The notes under the pieces were generated by a model. The model was given only the letters and a program-made list of their open reading frames with translations, did no database searches and had not been told where the DNA came from. Source: HRBIN12 sp035762085 (GTDB lineage Bacteria; Actinomycetota; UBA4738; HRBIN12). Taken from it: DNA of 46,173 nt. Positions 35,778 to 44,106 of the stretch are shown one piece after another. Both the position numbers and the translations under genes were made by a program. How positions within the stretch are numbered: position 1 is the stretch's first letter; each line of letters opens with the position of its first letter. The stretch spans positions 1-46,173 of the forward strand of contig DASTPT010000107.1 in NCBI GenBank assembly GCA_035762085.1, given 5' to 3'.

Positions 35778-36491
35778 ATGCGAGGTCGCCGGGTGCACAG
35801 GGTCGTCGGGTGTGTCGTTCTTGCCCTGGTCGCCGCCGGTTGTCGGACGGCGGCCGTGTCCGCTCCGCCATCCTCCGGCGGGCCGATCCCCGAGATCCGG
35901 GAGTCGCCGAGCCCGTTCCGCGCGGTCACCCTCGGCGATGTCCGAGCCGTGATCCCCAAGGGATGGAACCCGGTCCCCGCGTTCGGCGAGGACGATCCGC
36001 GCAAGGGGATCGTGGCATGGCCTCGGCCGGACGCCTGGGAGGACGGGACGATCCGCGAGGGCATGGCGGCGCTGTGGGTCGACGGCGCGAAGGTCGGGGT
36101 CCCCTCCGACTACTACTACCTGGCCGCGAAGAGCCACGCGCTCGACCTCGTCGCACGCTCGGGCCGGTGCCGGGTGACCCGCGAGAAGGTGCTCGTCAAC
36201 CACCTCCCCTCGTACGTGGCCGGGGACGCCGACTCGCCCGGCGACTTCATCGCTCGGGGACACGGCAGGTGCGAGGTGGACGAGGTGCCGACGCGCTGGG
36301 CCTACTTCGTCGCCGCACCGGGCTACGGCCCGGCCCGACAGATCGGGATCCCCAGCTCGGGCCTCTACGTGGTCGTCGCCGTGATGCCCGACGGGCCGAA
36401 GGCGCCCTCGGTCCTGAACCAGGTCCTGGTGCGCACGGAGTTCGCCGGCGCGACGATCGAGGACTTCATCGCGGCCGCGCGCCCGGCGTGA
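35778..36491 (+). CDS. Lipoprotein of unknown function
   Basis: A 237-residue protein with a short basic N-terminus (MRGRR), a hydrophobic segment and the lipobox LVAAGC (C22 lipidated). The mature part has a beta-rich look (FRAVTLGDVRAVIPKGWNPVP, ALWVDGAKVGVPSDYYYLAA, VLVNHLPSYVAGD) and four cysteines in addition to the lipidated one can be sought as disulfides (only C137-like and C163-like positions are obvious: GRCRV and GRCEV). No family recognised. The start codon lies two bases after a TATGCT hexamer, so either that is not the -10 or translation starts at GTG 35793. It is divergent from btuFCD, so a corrinoid-related role is possible but unsupported. Confidence 0.75.
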   Translation: MRGRRVHRVVGCVVLALVAAGCRTAAVSAPPSSGGPIPEIRESPSPFRAVTLGDVRAVIPKGWNPVPAFGEDDPRKGIVAWPRPDAWEDGTIREGMAALWVDGAKVGVPSDYYYLAAKSHALDLVARSGRCRVTREKVLVNHLPSYVAGDADSPGDFIARGHGRCEVDEVPTRWAYFVAAPGYGPARQIGIPSSGLYVVVAVMPDGPKAPSVLNQVLVRTEFAGATIEDFIAAARPA

Positions 36492-36494
36492 GGC

Positions 36495-37592
36495 TCAGCG
36501 CGGGTTCCGGTCCACGAACGGCGGGCGCGTGACCGTTGCCGAGGCGCGACGCCCGCGGATGTCGATCGTCACGGCGGCCCCGGGCTCGAACCGCTCGGCG
36601 GGCGTGAGGTAGGCCATCGCGATCCCCGTCCCCAGGGTCGGCGAGAACGTGCCGCTCGTGACGCTCCCCACGGCCTCGTCCCCCGAGCGGACCTCCTGGT
36701 GCGGACGTGGGATGTGGCGACGTCCCTCGGTGACGAGGCCCCGCAGCCGGGACGGGATCCCGGCGTCGCGCTGGCGCAGCAGCGCCTCGCGACCCGGGAG
36801 GTCCTCCTTGTCGAGCGCGACCGCCCACCCGACGCCGGCCTCGAGCGGCGTCCGGTCTGGGAGCAGGTCCTGCCCGTACAGCGGGTAGCCCATCTCCAGG
36901 CGCAGCACGTCGCGCGCGCCGAGCCCACATGGCTCGATCCCGAACGCGGCGCCGACGTCGGCCATCTCCTCCCACAGAGCCCCAGCGATCTCGGGCGGGC
37001 CGAACAGCTCGTACCCGAGCTCGCCCGTGTACCCCGAGCGCGTCAGCACGATCGGCACGCCGTCGAACGACGCTTCCACACACCCCATGAACCGGAGGTC
37101 GGCCACCTCGGGGAACCGTGTGCCCACCGTTTCGAGCGCCCGGGGGCCCTGGACGCCGAGGAAGCACCACGTCGGGTGCGGCTCGACCGCCTCGGCGCCC
37201 GCCGTGTCCGAGAGCCGTGCCACCACCCGGTCGGTGTTCGATGCGTTCGGGACCACGAACCACCGAGCCTCGGTGAGTCGGTAGACGATGAGGTCCTCGT
37301 CCACGCCGCCGCGCTCGTTCAGGACCAGGTTGTACTGCGCGCGGCCGACCTCCACCTTCGCCAGGTCGTTGGAGAGGGTCCGCTGCAACGCCCCGAGCGC
37401 CGCGGCGCCGCGCACGTCGACCTTCCCCAGGTGCGAGAGATCGAACAGCCCGACGCGCTCCCGGACCGCTTGGTGCTCGGCCAACACGCCCTCGTACTCG
37501 ATCGGCATGAGCCAGCCGCCGAACGGTCCGAGCTTCGCGCCGAGCTCCTTGTGCGTGGGCTCGAGCGGGCTGTGACGGAGCGCGTCGTCCAT
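36495..37592 (-). CDS. gcvT: Aminomethyltransferase, T-protein of glycine cleavage
   Basis: A 365-residue folate-dependent enzyme. Family marks: PFGGWLMPIEYEGVLAEHQAVRERVGLFDLSHLGKVDV at the N-terminus (read in parts), NDLAKVEVGRAQYNL, the SGYTGELGYELFGPP loop, GARDVLRLEMGYPLYGQDL, and the C-terminal VTSGTFSPTLGTGIAMAYL. It transfers the aminomethyl carbon from lipoylated H-protein to tetrahydrofolate. gcvH and gcvP are not in the window. The start is ambiguous between ATG 37592 and ATG 37601. Divergent from lpd over 46 bases, which fits a shared lipoate theme. Confidence 0.92.
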   Translation of the reverse strand: MDDALRHSPLEPTHKELGAKLGPFGGWLMPIEYEGVLAEHQAVRERVGLFDLSHLGKVDVRGAAALGALQRTLSNDLAKVEVGRAQYNLVLNERGGVDEDLIVYRLTEARWFVVPNASNTDRVVARLSDTAGAEAVEPHPTWCFLGVQGPRALETVGTRFPEVADLRFMGCVEASFDGVPIVLTRSGYTGELGYELFGPPEIAGALWEEMADVGAAFGIEPCGLGARDVLRLEMGYPLYGQDLLPDRTPLEAGVGWAVALDKEDLPGREALLRQRDAGIPSRLRGLVTEGRRHIPRPHQEVRSGDEAVGSVTSGTFSPTLGTGIAMAYLTPAERFEPGAAVTIDIRGRRASATVTRPPFVDRNPR

Positions 37593-37623
37593 CGGCTCCA
37601 TCCTACGTTGACCATCTGGGCGG

Positions 37624-37641
37624 TAGCATGGTCGATCGATG
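37624..37641 (+). promoter_or_regulatory. Candidate -10 element for a leaderless lpd operon transcript
   Basis: TAGCAT (37624-37629) ends nine bases before the lpd ATG at 37639, placing the likely transcription start at the start codon. There is no Shine-Dalgarno sequence before this ATG. The divergent gcvT start is only 46 bases away, so the two promoters must overlap. Confidence 0.35.
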
Positions 37642-39015
37642 GGGGACGCGTACGACGTACTCGTGATCGGCGGAGGCACCGGAGGCTACTCCTGTGCCCT
37701 GCGTTTGGCGCAGCTCGGCAAGCGCGTGGCGCTCGTCGAGCGGCACGAGCGGATCGGCGGCACCTGTCTGCTTCGTGGATGCATCCCGACGAAGGCCCTG
37801 CTGCAGTCGGCCGCCGTGATGGACAGCGTGCAGCGCTCCGAGGAGTGGGGCGTGAAGGCCCAGGGCGAGCCGGACTGGCCGCAGATCCGCGCCTTCGAGG
37901 ACCGGATCGTCGACAAGCTCGTCAAGGGCGTCACCGGGCTGCTGAAGGGTCGGAAGGTCGACGTGATCCAGGGCACCGCCAAGCTCCTGTCGGGACCGGC
38001 GGTCGAGGTCGACGGGCGGAGGATCGAGGCGACGGACGTGGTCCTCGCCACCGGGTCCCGACCCAATCTCCTGCCGGGTCTCGAGGTCGGGGACCGGATC
38101 GTCACCTCGGATCAGGCGCTGTGGCAGCCGGCGCCGGCGTCGGCCGTGATCATCGGGGCCGGAGCGATCGGCCTGGAGTTCGCCAGCTTCTACCGCTCGT
38201 TCGGGGCGGAGGTCACGGTGCTCGAGATGCTGCCGGCGCTCGCGCCGCTCGAGGACGCCGACGTCTCGAAGGAGATCGCGCGGGCCTTCCGCAAGCGGGA
38301 GATCACCGGCGTCCCGGGCGCCTCGGTCACGGAGGTCGCGGACACGGGCTCCGCCGTCCGCGTCGCGTACGAGGCGAAGGGCACGGCGACGACGGTCGAG
38401 GCCGAGATCTGCCTCGTGGCCGTCGGCCGCGGCCCGGTGACCGACGGGCTCGAGCTCGAGGCCGCCGGCGTCGAGCTCGACCGCGGGTTCGTGAAGGTGG
38501 ACGGGCAGCTCCAGACGAGCGCGCCGCACGTGTGGGCGGTCGGGGACGTGGCGGCCACTCCCCTGCAGCTCGCGCACGTCGCGTTCACCGAGGGCTACGC
38601 CGTCGCCGAGCGCATCGCCGGCATCGACGTGCCCGAGATCGACTACGCGGGGATCCCGCGCGTCACGTACTGCACCCCCGAGATCGCCTCGGTCGGCCTC
38701 ACCGAGGTCCAGGCCGTCGAGCGAGGTCACGAGGTCGACGTCGAGGTCTTCAACTTCCAGGGCGTCGGCAAGGCGAACATGGTGGGCGAGGGCGGCATCG
38801 TGAAGATCGTCGCCGGCAAGGGCGGCGGTCCGGTGCTCGGCGTCCACATGGTCGGTCCGCACGTCACCGACCTCGTCGCCGAGACCATGCTCATCGTGAA
38901 CTGGGAGGCGGTGCCCGCCGAGGTCGCGGCGCTGATGCACCCCCACCCCAGCCTGTCCGAGGCCATCGGCGAGGCGCACCTGGCGCTCGCCGGCAAGCCG
39001 CTGCACGGAGCCTAG
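37639..39015 (+). CDS. lpdA: Dihydrolipoyl dehydrogenase (E3)
   Basis: A 458-residue FAD enzyme reoxidising dihydrolipoyl groups with NAD. FAD motif VIGGGTGGYSCALRLAQLG at 9-27; redox disulfide C43-C48 in GGTCLLRGCIPTK; NAD motif VIIGAGAIGLEFASF; second FAD motif VWAVGDVAATPLQLAHVAF; and the catalytic His-Glu segment HPHPSLSEAIGEAHLA near the C-terminus. First gene of the five-gene dehydrogenase and lipoylation operon; it may also serve glycine cleavage, whose gcvT is divergent. Confidence 0.96.
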   Translation: MGDAYDVLVIGGGTGGYSCALRLAQLGKRVALVERHERIGGTCLLRGCIPTKALLQSAAVMDSVQRSEEWGVKAQGEPDWPQIRAFEDRIVDKLVKGVTGLLKGRKVDVIQGTAKLLSGPAVEVDGRRIEATDVVLATGSRPNLLPGLEVGDRIVTSDQALWQPAPASAVIIGAGAIGLEFASFYRSFGAEVTVLEMLPALAPLEDADVSKEIARAFRKREITGVPGASVTEVADTGSAVRVAYEAKGTATTVEAEICLVAVGRGPVTDGLELEAAGVELDRGFVKVDGQLQTSAPHVWAVGDVAATPLQLAHVAFTEGYAVAERIAGIDVPEIDYAGIPRVTYCTPEIASVGLTEVQAVERGHEVDVEVFNFQGVGKANMVGEGGIVKIVAGKGGGPVLGVHMVGPHVTDLVAETMLIVNWEAVPAEVAALMHPHPSLSEAIGEAHLALAGKPLHGA

Positions 39016-39022
39016 GAGCGTC

Positions 39023-40090
39023 GTGGCGACGAAGATCGACGAGACGGCGATGACGGCCGAGCGCGACTGGCGCGCGGGCCTCTCCGACGACCAGCTCCGC
39101 GACGTCCTGCACATGCTGAAGCTGTGCCGGTTCTTCGACGAGCGGATGGAGGCGCTGTACCGGCAGGGACGGCTGCCCGGCGCGATCTACTCTGGTCGCG
39201 GGCAGGAGGGCACGCACGTCGGGGTCGCGTACGCCCTGCGCGCGGACGACTCGCTGTTCCCCACGCACCGCGACCTGTCCGCGCAGCTCACGAAGGGTCT
39301 CGACCTGAAGCGCGTGATGGCGCAGTTCTGGGGCCGGATCGACGGGTACACGCGCGGCCGCGACGGCAACAGCCACATCGGCGACTGGTTCGGGAACCGG
39401 ACCTGGACGGTGATGTCGCACCTGCCGATCGCGTACCCGGTCGCGTGCGGCGCGGCGCTCGCGTACAAGCGCCGGGGCGAGCCGCGGGTCGCGATGGCGA
39501 TCTGCGGCGACGGGGCGACGTCGAACGGCCGGTGGCACGAGGCGCTGAACACCTCCGCCGTGTACCAGCTGCCGGTCGTGTGGGTCGTGAACAACAACCA
39601 GTGGGCGTACTCCACGCCGAACGAGCTCGAGATGCCCACGCCGACGATCGCCGAGCGCGCGGACGCGTACGGCATGCCGGGCGTCCGCGTCGACGGCCAG
39701 GACGTGCTCGACGTCTACCGGGTGGCGCACGAGGCGGTCGAGCGCGCCCGCGAGGGCCTCGGCCCGACGCTGATCGAGTCGGTCAGCCTCCGCTGGCGCG
39801 GCCACGCCGGTCACGACCCGGCGAAGTACGTCCCGAAGGCGCTGCTCGACGAGTACATGGAGACGAAGGACCCGGTCCGCCGGTTCCAGGACCTCCTGGT
39901 CGCCCACGAGGTCGTGGACGAGGCCGCCGTCGCCGAGATCGACGAGCGCATCAAGGGCGAGTTCCAGGAGGGGTACGAGTTCGCGCAGTCCTCGCCGTTC
40001 CCGGTTCCCGAGGAGGCCACGATGGGCCTGTGGGTCGAGGACGGGTACTGGCAGCGTGAGCCCTCGCGCGAGGGCGGGACCGAGGCCTGA
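39023..40090 (+). CDS. 2-oxoacid dehydrogenase E1 alpha subunit
   Basis: A 355-residue thiamine-diphosphate subunit. The TPP motif GDG (162-164) is followed by NNNQWAYS (190-197) at the expected distance. Other marks: YSGRGQEGTHVGVAYALR, PTHRDLSAQLTKG, RDGNSHIGDW, and LRWRGHAGHDPAKYV. Heterotetrameric E1 with a separate beta subunit is used for pyruvate, branched-chain 2-oxoacids or acetoin. The motif set is compatible with pyruvate or branched-chain substrates and cannot decide between them. GTG start preceded by AGGAG overlapping the lpd stop. Confidence 0.92.
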   Translation: MATKIDETAMTAERDWRAGLSDDQLRDVLHMLKLCRFFDERMEALYRQGRLPGAIYSGRGQEGTHVGVAYALRADDSLFPTHRDLSAQLTKGLDLKRVMAQFWGRIDGYTRGRDGNSHIGDWFGNRTWTVMSHLPIAYPVACGAALAYKRRGEPRVAMAICGDGATSNGRWHEALNTSAVYQLPVVWVVNNNQWAYSTPNELEMPTPTIAERADAYGMPGVRVDGQDVLDVYRVAHEAVERAREGLGPTLIESVSLRWRGHAGHDPAKYVPKALLDEYMETKDPVRRFQDLLVAHEVVDEAAVAEIDERIKGEFQEGYEFAQSSPFPVPEEATMGLWVEDGYWQREPSREGGTEA

Positions 40091-41136
40091 TGGCGACGAA
40101 GACGCTCGAGGCGGGCGCGGCGGGCCACGGGGCCGAGCCTCGCGGCAGGCGGACCGAGGCGGGCGAGGCCACCTACCTCATCGCGATCGCCGAGGCCCTG
40201 TGGGAGGAGATGGAGCGCGACGAGCGCGTGTTCCTCCTCGGCGAGGACATCGGCGTCTACGGCGGCGCCTTCAAGGTCACCGAGGGCTTCATCGAGCGCT
40301 TCGGGTCCGAGCGCGTCATGGACACGCCGATCGCCGAGGAGACGATCGTCGGGATGGCCCTCGGCGCCGCGATGGAGGGGTTCCGGCCGGTGGCCGAGTT
40401 CCAGTACGCCGACTTCATGTCGAGCGGGTTCGACGAGATCACCACGGCGCTCGCGCGGTACCACTACCGCAGCGGCGTCCCCGCGCCCGTCGTGCTCCGG
40501 GCGCCGTCGGGCGGCGGGGTGCGCGCCAGCAGCTTCCACTCGTTCAACCCCGAGCCGTGGTTCGCGCATACGCCGGGCCTCAAGGTGATCTGCCCGGCCT
40601 TCCCGGGGGACGCCAAGGGCCTGCTGAAGTCGGCGATCCGCGACGACAACCCGGTCGTGTTCCTCGAGCACAAGTGGATCTACCGACGGGTGAAGGAGGT
40701 CGTGTCCGAGGACCCCGACTTCCTGGTCCCGATCGGGAAGGCGAACGTCGTGCGTCCCGGGACGGACGTCTCGATCGTGACGTACGGGATGATGGCCCAT
40801 CAGGCGCTCGAGGCCGCCGAGGAGTTGGCGCAGCGCGGGGTGTCGGCCGAGATCGTCGATCTGCGCACGATCCAGCCGCTCGACACGCCGACGGTGCTGG
40901 AGTCGGTGGCCAAGACGAGCCGCTCGCTCGTCCTGTACGAGAGCCACCGGTTCCTGGGCGTGGGCGCCGAGGTCGCGTCGGTGATCGCCGAAGAGGCCTT
41001 CGAGCACCTCGACGCGCCGGTCGCGCGGCTCGCACCGCCGAACGTCCCCGTGCCGTTCTCCCCCACGCTCGAGGACGCGTACCTGCCGCAGGTGTCGGAC
41101 ATCGTCGGCGCGGTCGACGAGCTCATCGCGTGGTGA
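40090..41136 (+). CDS. 2-oxoacid dehydrogenase E1 beta subunit
   Basis: A 348-residue transketolase-like subunit pairing with E1 alpha. Residues about 26-200 contain LGEDIGVYGGAFKVTEGF, the catalytic-Glu region DTPIAEETIVGMALG, FQYADFMSSGFDEI and RAPSGGGVRASSFHS; the C-terminal domain has DVSIVTYGMMAHQALEAAEEL and VDLRTIQPLDTPTVLESVAKT. A 25-residue N-terminal extension (AGAAGHGAEPRGRRTEAG) is low-complexity. The ATG overlaps the alpha stop by one base, typical of subunits made in equal amounts. Confidence 0.94.
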   Translation: MATKTLEAGAAGHGAEPRGRRTEAGEATYLIAIAEALWEEMERDERVFLLGEDIGVYGGAFKVTEGFIERFGSERVMDTPIAEETIVGMALGAAMEGFRPVAEFQYADFMSSGFDEITTALARYHYRSGVPAPVVLRAPSGGGVRASSFHSFNPEPWFAHTPGLKVICPAFPGDAKGLLKSAIRDDNPVVFLEHKWIYRRVKEVVSEDPDFLVPIGKANVVRPGTDVSIVTYGMMAHQALEAAEELAQRGVSAEIVDLRTIQPLDTPTVLESVAKTSRSLVLYESHRFLGVGAEVASVIAEEAFEHLDAPVARLAPPNVPVPFSPTLEDAYLPQVSDIVGAVDELIAW

Positions 41137-41149
41137 CGGGGAGGATCCC

Positions 41150-42559
41150 ATGACGTCCGTGAAGATGCCCCAGCTCGGCGAGACCGTCGTCGAGGGCACG
41201 ATCCTCAAGTGGCTCAAGGCCGAGGGAGACGCCGTCGAGGTCGACGAGCCGCTGTTCGAGATCTCCACCGACAAGGTCGACACGGAGGTGCCGTCGGTGG
41301 CGTCCGGGACGCTGACGAAGATCCTCGTTCCCGAAGGGTCGACCGTCACGGTCGGGACCGAGCTCGCGGTGATCGAGGGCGAGGGCGATGGCGCCGAGGC
41401 TCCCGCGGCGGAGGGTGGCGCGGCGGAGCCTTCTCCGCAGCCCGCTGTGGCGCCCGCCCAGGGCGAGCCGGCGGGGGGCGGTCCGGACGGCGGCTCGGGA
41501 GGCTCCCCGGCCCCGGCCCCGGCTCCGGCCCCGGCTCCGGCTCCGGCCCCGGCTCCGGCGGCGGTCGCTCCCACGCCGGCGCCCACGGCGACGACGGCGC
41601 AGGCGGCTCCGCTCCCCGACCGGGGGCCGCGTTCCCAGATCCTGTCGCCGCTCGTGCGTCGGCTCGCCGCAGAGCACGGTGTCGATCTGTCCACCGTGCA
41701 GGGGACCGGGACGGGTGGACGGATCACGAAGAACGACGTGCTGTCGGCCGCCGCCGCGGGACCCGCTCCGACCGCCGCCCCCGCCGCGACGGCTGCGGCT
41801 CCGGCGGCTCCGGCCGCGTTCCAGGGCGCCCCGGTGCCTGCCCCGGCCACGGCGGCGGGGGGTGAGGAGGTCGTGCCGGTACCGCGCGTGCGGGGCCTGA
41901 TCGCGGAGCACATGAAGCGCTCGCTCGAGGTCTCGGCCCGGGCCTGGAACGCCGTCGAGGTCAACATGGAGAACGTCGCCCGGCTCCGCGAGCGGTTGAA
42001 GGACGCGTTCAAGGCCCGCGAGGGGTTCAGCCTCACGTACATGCCGTTCGTCACCCGCGCCGTCGCCGAGGCGCTCCTCGCGTACCCGATGGTGAACTCG
42101 GAGCTGCGCGGCGACCAGATCGTCGTGAAGCACTACGTGAACATGGGGATCGCCGTGAGCTACGACGAGGGGCTCATCGTGCCGGTGCTCAGGGGCGCGG
42201 ACACGATGAACCTGCTCGGGATCGCCCGTGGCATCAACGACCTCGCGTCGCGCGCGCGGGCCAAGCAGCTGAAGCCCGACGAGATCCACGGCGGGACGTT
42301 CACGATCACGAACCCCGGACCGTTCGGCTCGCTCATCAGCGTCCCGATCATCAATCAGCCCGAGAGCGGGATCCTGGGGTTCGACACGGTCGAGAAGCGG
42401 CCCGTGGTGATCGACGACGCGATCGCGATCCGCCACATGGTCTACCTGTCGCTCTCGTGGGATCACCGGCTGATCGACGGCGCCCTCGCGTCGCAGTTCC
42501 TGTCGCGGGTGAAGCAGAACCTCGAGACGTGGGACTTCGCCGAGGACCTGGCGCTCTGA
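41150..42559 (+). CDS. 2-oxoacid dehydrogenase E2 acyltransferase
   Basis: A 469-residue dihydrolipoamide acyltransferase. Lipoyl domain 1-78 with lipoylated K42 (STDKVDTEVPS); flexible linker 80-155 with alternating Pro-Ala (120-138); E1/E3-binding domain about 163-198 (LSPLVRRLAAEHGVD, GTGTGGRITKNDVL); a second Ala/Pro linker to about 240; catalytic domain 245-469 with the CoA acyltransferase motif DHRLIDG (H439, D443). Only one lipoyl domain. GGAGG precedes the ATG. It forms the core of the complex with the E1 subunits and LpdA; acyl specificity is open. Confidence 0.95.
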   Translation: MTSVKMPQLGETVVEGTILKWLKAEGDAVEVDEPLFEISTDKVDTEVPSVASGTLTKILVPEGSTVTVGTELAVIEGEGDGAEAPAAEGGAAEPSPQPAVAPAQGEPAGGGPDGGSGGSPAPAPAPAPAPAPAPAPAAVAPTPAPTATTAQAAPLPDRGPRSQILSPLVRRLAAEHGVDLSTVQGTGTGGRITKNDVLSAAAAGPAPTAAPAATAAAPAAPAAFQGAPVPAPATAAGGEEVVPVPRVRGLIAEHMKRSLEVSARAWNAVEVNMENVARLRERLKDAFKAREGFSLTYMPFVTRAVAEALLAYPMVNSELRGDQIVVKHYVNMGIAVSYDEGLIVPVLRGADTMNLLGIARGINDLASRARAKQLKPDEIHGGTFTITNPGPFGSLISVPIINQPESGILGFDTVEKRPVVIDDAIAIRHMVYLSLSWDHRLIDGALASQFLSRVKQNLETWDFAEDLAL

Positions 42560-42564
42560 GCGAG

Positions 42565-43263
42565 ATGCGCTCCGGGCGGCTGATCCGGCCCGCCGGTCCG
42601 ATCGCGTACGCCGAGGCGAACGCGTTCATGCACGAGCTCGCCGAGGCGCGTCTCCGCGGCGACGGGCAGGACACGCTGATCCTGCTCGAGCATCCCCCGG
42701 TGTACACGGCGGGACGGACCTCGAGGGACGACCACGTCGTGTGGACCGAGGAGCGCATGCGCGCCGCGGGTGCCGAGTTCCACGTCATCGATCGCGGGGG
42801 CTCGCTCACGTTCCACGGCCCCGGGCAGCTCGTCGGCTACCCGATCGTCGACCTGGGCTCGCGGCCCGAGGCGCTCGCGCACGTGCGCAAGCTCGAGGAG
42901 GTCGTGATCCGCTCGGCCGCGGACGTCGGGATCGCGGTGCACCGGAGCGACGTGCAGACCGGCGTCTGGTCGGGCGACCGCAAGGTCTGCGCGATCGGCG
43001 TCCGCCTGATGCGGATGCGCGTGTCCCTGCACGGGTTCGCGCTGAACTGCACCACCGACCTGTCCTGGTTCGACGCGATCGTCCCGTGCGGCCTGGGCCA
43101 CACGGGCGTGACCTCGCTCTCCGAGCTCGCGGGGCGGGACGTGACCGTGGACGAGATGGCGCCGATCGTCGCCCGCAGGTTCGAGGAGGTCTTCGACCTC
43201 CGGTTCGAGCGGGAGGAGCGCGCGTGGCCGAGGACGATCGCCGCGCCGGCGACGACGGGGTGA
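42565..43263 (+). CDS. lipB: Octanoyl-ACP:protein octanoyltransferase
   Basis: A 232-residue LipB. Signatures: LLEHPPVYTAGR (40-51), RGGSLTFHGPGQLVGYPI, catalytic K140 in GDRKVCAIGVRL, FALNCTTDLSWFDAIVPCGL with catalytic C175, and VTSLSELAGR. It moves octanoyl from acyl carrier protein to lipoyl domains, the first step of lipoate synthesis; LipA, which inserts sulfur, is not in the window. Starts six bases after the E2 stop and is coupled to that operon, so enzyme and cofactor attachment are coordinated. The ATG at 42565 is the family start; the longer upstream frame overlaps E2 and is not coding. Confidence 0.95.
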   Translation: MRSGRLIRPAGPIAYAEANAFMHELAEARLRGDGQDTLILLEHPPVYTAGRTSRDDHVVWTEERMRAAGAEFHVIDRGGSLTFHGPGQLVGYPIVDLGSRPEALAHVRKLEEVVIRSAADVGIAVHRSDVQTGVWSGDRKVCAIGVRLMRMRVSLHGFALNCTTDLSWFDAIVPCGLGHTGVTSLSELAGRDVTVDEMAPIVARRFEEVFDLRFEREERAWPRTIAAPATTG

Positions 43264-44033
43264 CGTCGCGCATCCACGAGGCCGCCGCGCGCGGGTACGA
43301 GGCCGGGATCGAGCATTACCGGCGCGGCCGCCCGACGTACCCGGACGACGCGGTCACCTACCTCGTCCAGCAGCTGCGCATCGGAGCCGGGATCGACGTG
43401 CTCGAGCTGGGCGCGGGAACCGGCCGGTTCACCGAGCTGATCGTCCACACGGGCGCGGCGATCACCGCGGTCGAGCCGGTCGCGGCGATGCGCGAGGTCC
43501 TCGAGCGAGCGTGCCCGACCGTCGACGTCCTCGACGGGACCGCCGAGGAGATCCCGCTCCCCGATGGCTCCGAAGACGCCGTGCTGGCCGCGCAGGCGTT
43601 CCACTGGTTCGACGGCGAGCGGGCGCTCCCGGAGATCCACCGCGTCCTGCGGCCGGGCGGTCGCCTGGGTCTGATCTGGAACGCCCGAGACGAGACGAGC
43701 GACTGGGCCGAGCGGCTCACGGCGATCTTCGATCGCGTGGCCGGTCCGGACATGCCCCGGTACCGGGACCGGACGTGGCGCCGCGCGTTCGAGCGGACCG
43801 ACCTGTTCGGCCCGCTGCACCGCTCCCTCGCCTGGCATGCGCACGCGGTCACTCGGGAGGGGTTCCTCGACCGCGTGCTGAGCGTGAGCTACGTCGCGAG
43901 CGCTCCGGCCGACGAGCGGGCGCGCGTGCTCGACGAGGTGAACCGGCTGCTCGACACCGATCCCGAGCTCGCCGGCAGGGACGAGATCCTCATGCCCTAC
44001 CGCACCGACGTCTTCTGGTGCGAACGACGCTGA
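43224..44033 (+). CDS. Class I SAM-dependent methyltransferase (Methyltransf_11 type)
   Basis: A 269-residue protein with motif I VLELGAGTG (59-67), IDVLELGAGTGRFTELI and DAVLAAQAFHWFDGERALPEIHRVL (motif IV and following helix), matching the trans-aconitate-methyltransferase-like group with the N-terminal YRRGRPTYPDDAV. GTG 43224 is chosen because GGGAGGAG lies five bases upstream, giving a 40-base overlap with lipB; GTG 43260, overlapping the lipB stop as GTGA, is the alternative and would remove 12 residues. Last gene of the lpd-lipB transcript; substrate unknown. Confidence 0.85.
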   Translation: MAEDDRRAGDDGVTSRIHEAAARGYEAGIEHYRRGRPTYPDDAVTYLVQQLRIGAGIDVLELGAGTGRFTELIVHTGAAITAVEPVAAMREVLERACPTVDVLDGTAEEIPLPDGSEDAVLAAQAFHWFDGERALPEIHRVLRPGGRLGLIWNARDETSDWAERLTAIFDRVAGPDMPRYRDRTWRRAFERTDLFGPLHRSLAWHAHAVTREGFLDRVLSVSYVASAPADERARVLDEVNRLLDTDPELAGRDEILMPYRTDVFWCERR

Positions 44034-44069
44034 CATCGAGCCGGACCGAACCGCCGCCCGCGCTCCGAC

Positions 44070-44105
44070 GCCGGCATGGACGCCGGCGGGGTCGCCGGCC
44101 GGCGA
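44070..44105. terminator. GC hairpins between convergent methyltransferase genes
   Basis: A 6-bp stem gccggc/gccggc (44070-44075 and 44082-44087, loop atggac) is followed by a 14-base perfect palindrome tcgccggccggcga (44092-44105). They fill the 73-base gap between two convergent stops and could terminate both transcripts. Confidence 0.5.
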
Positions 44106-44106
44106 G

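Noticed and set aside
41508..41570. Alternating ccggcc/ccggct repeat considered as a regulatory satellite
   Set aside because: It encodes the usual Pro-Ala linker of the E2 acyltransferase.
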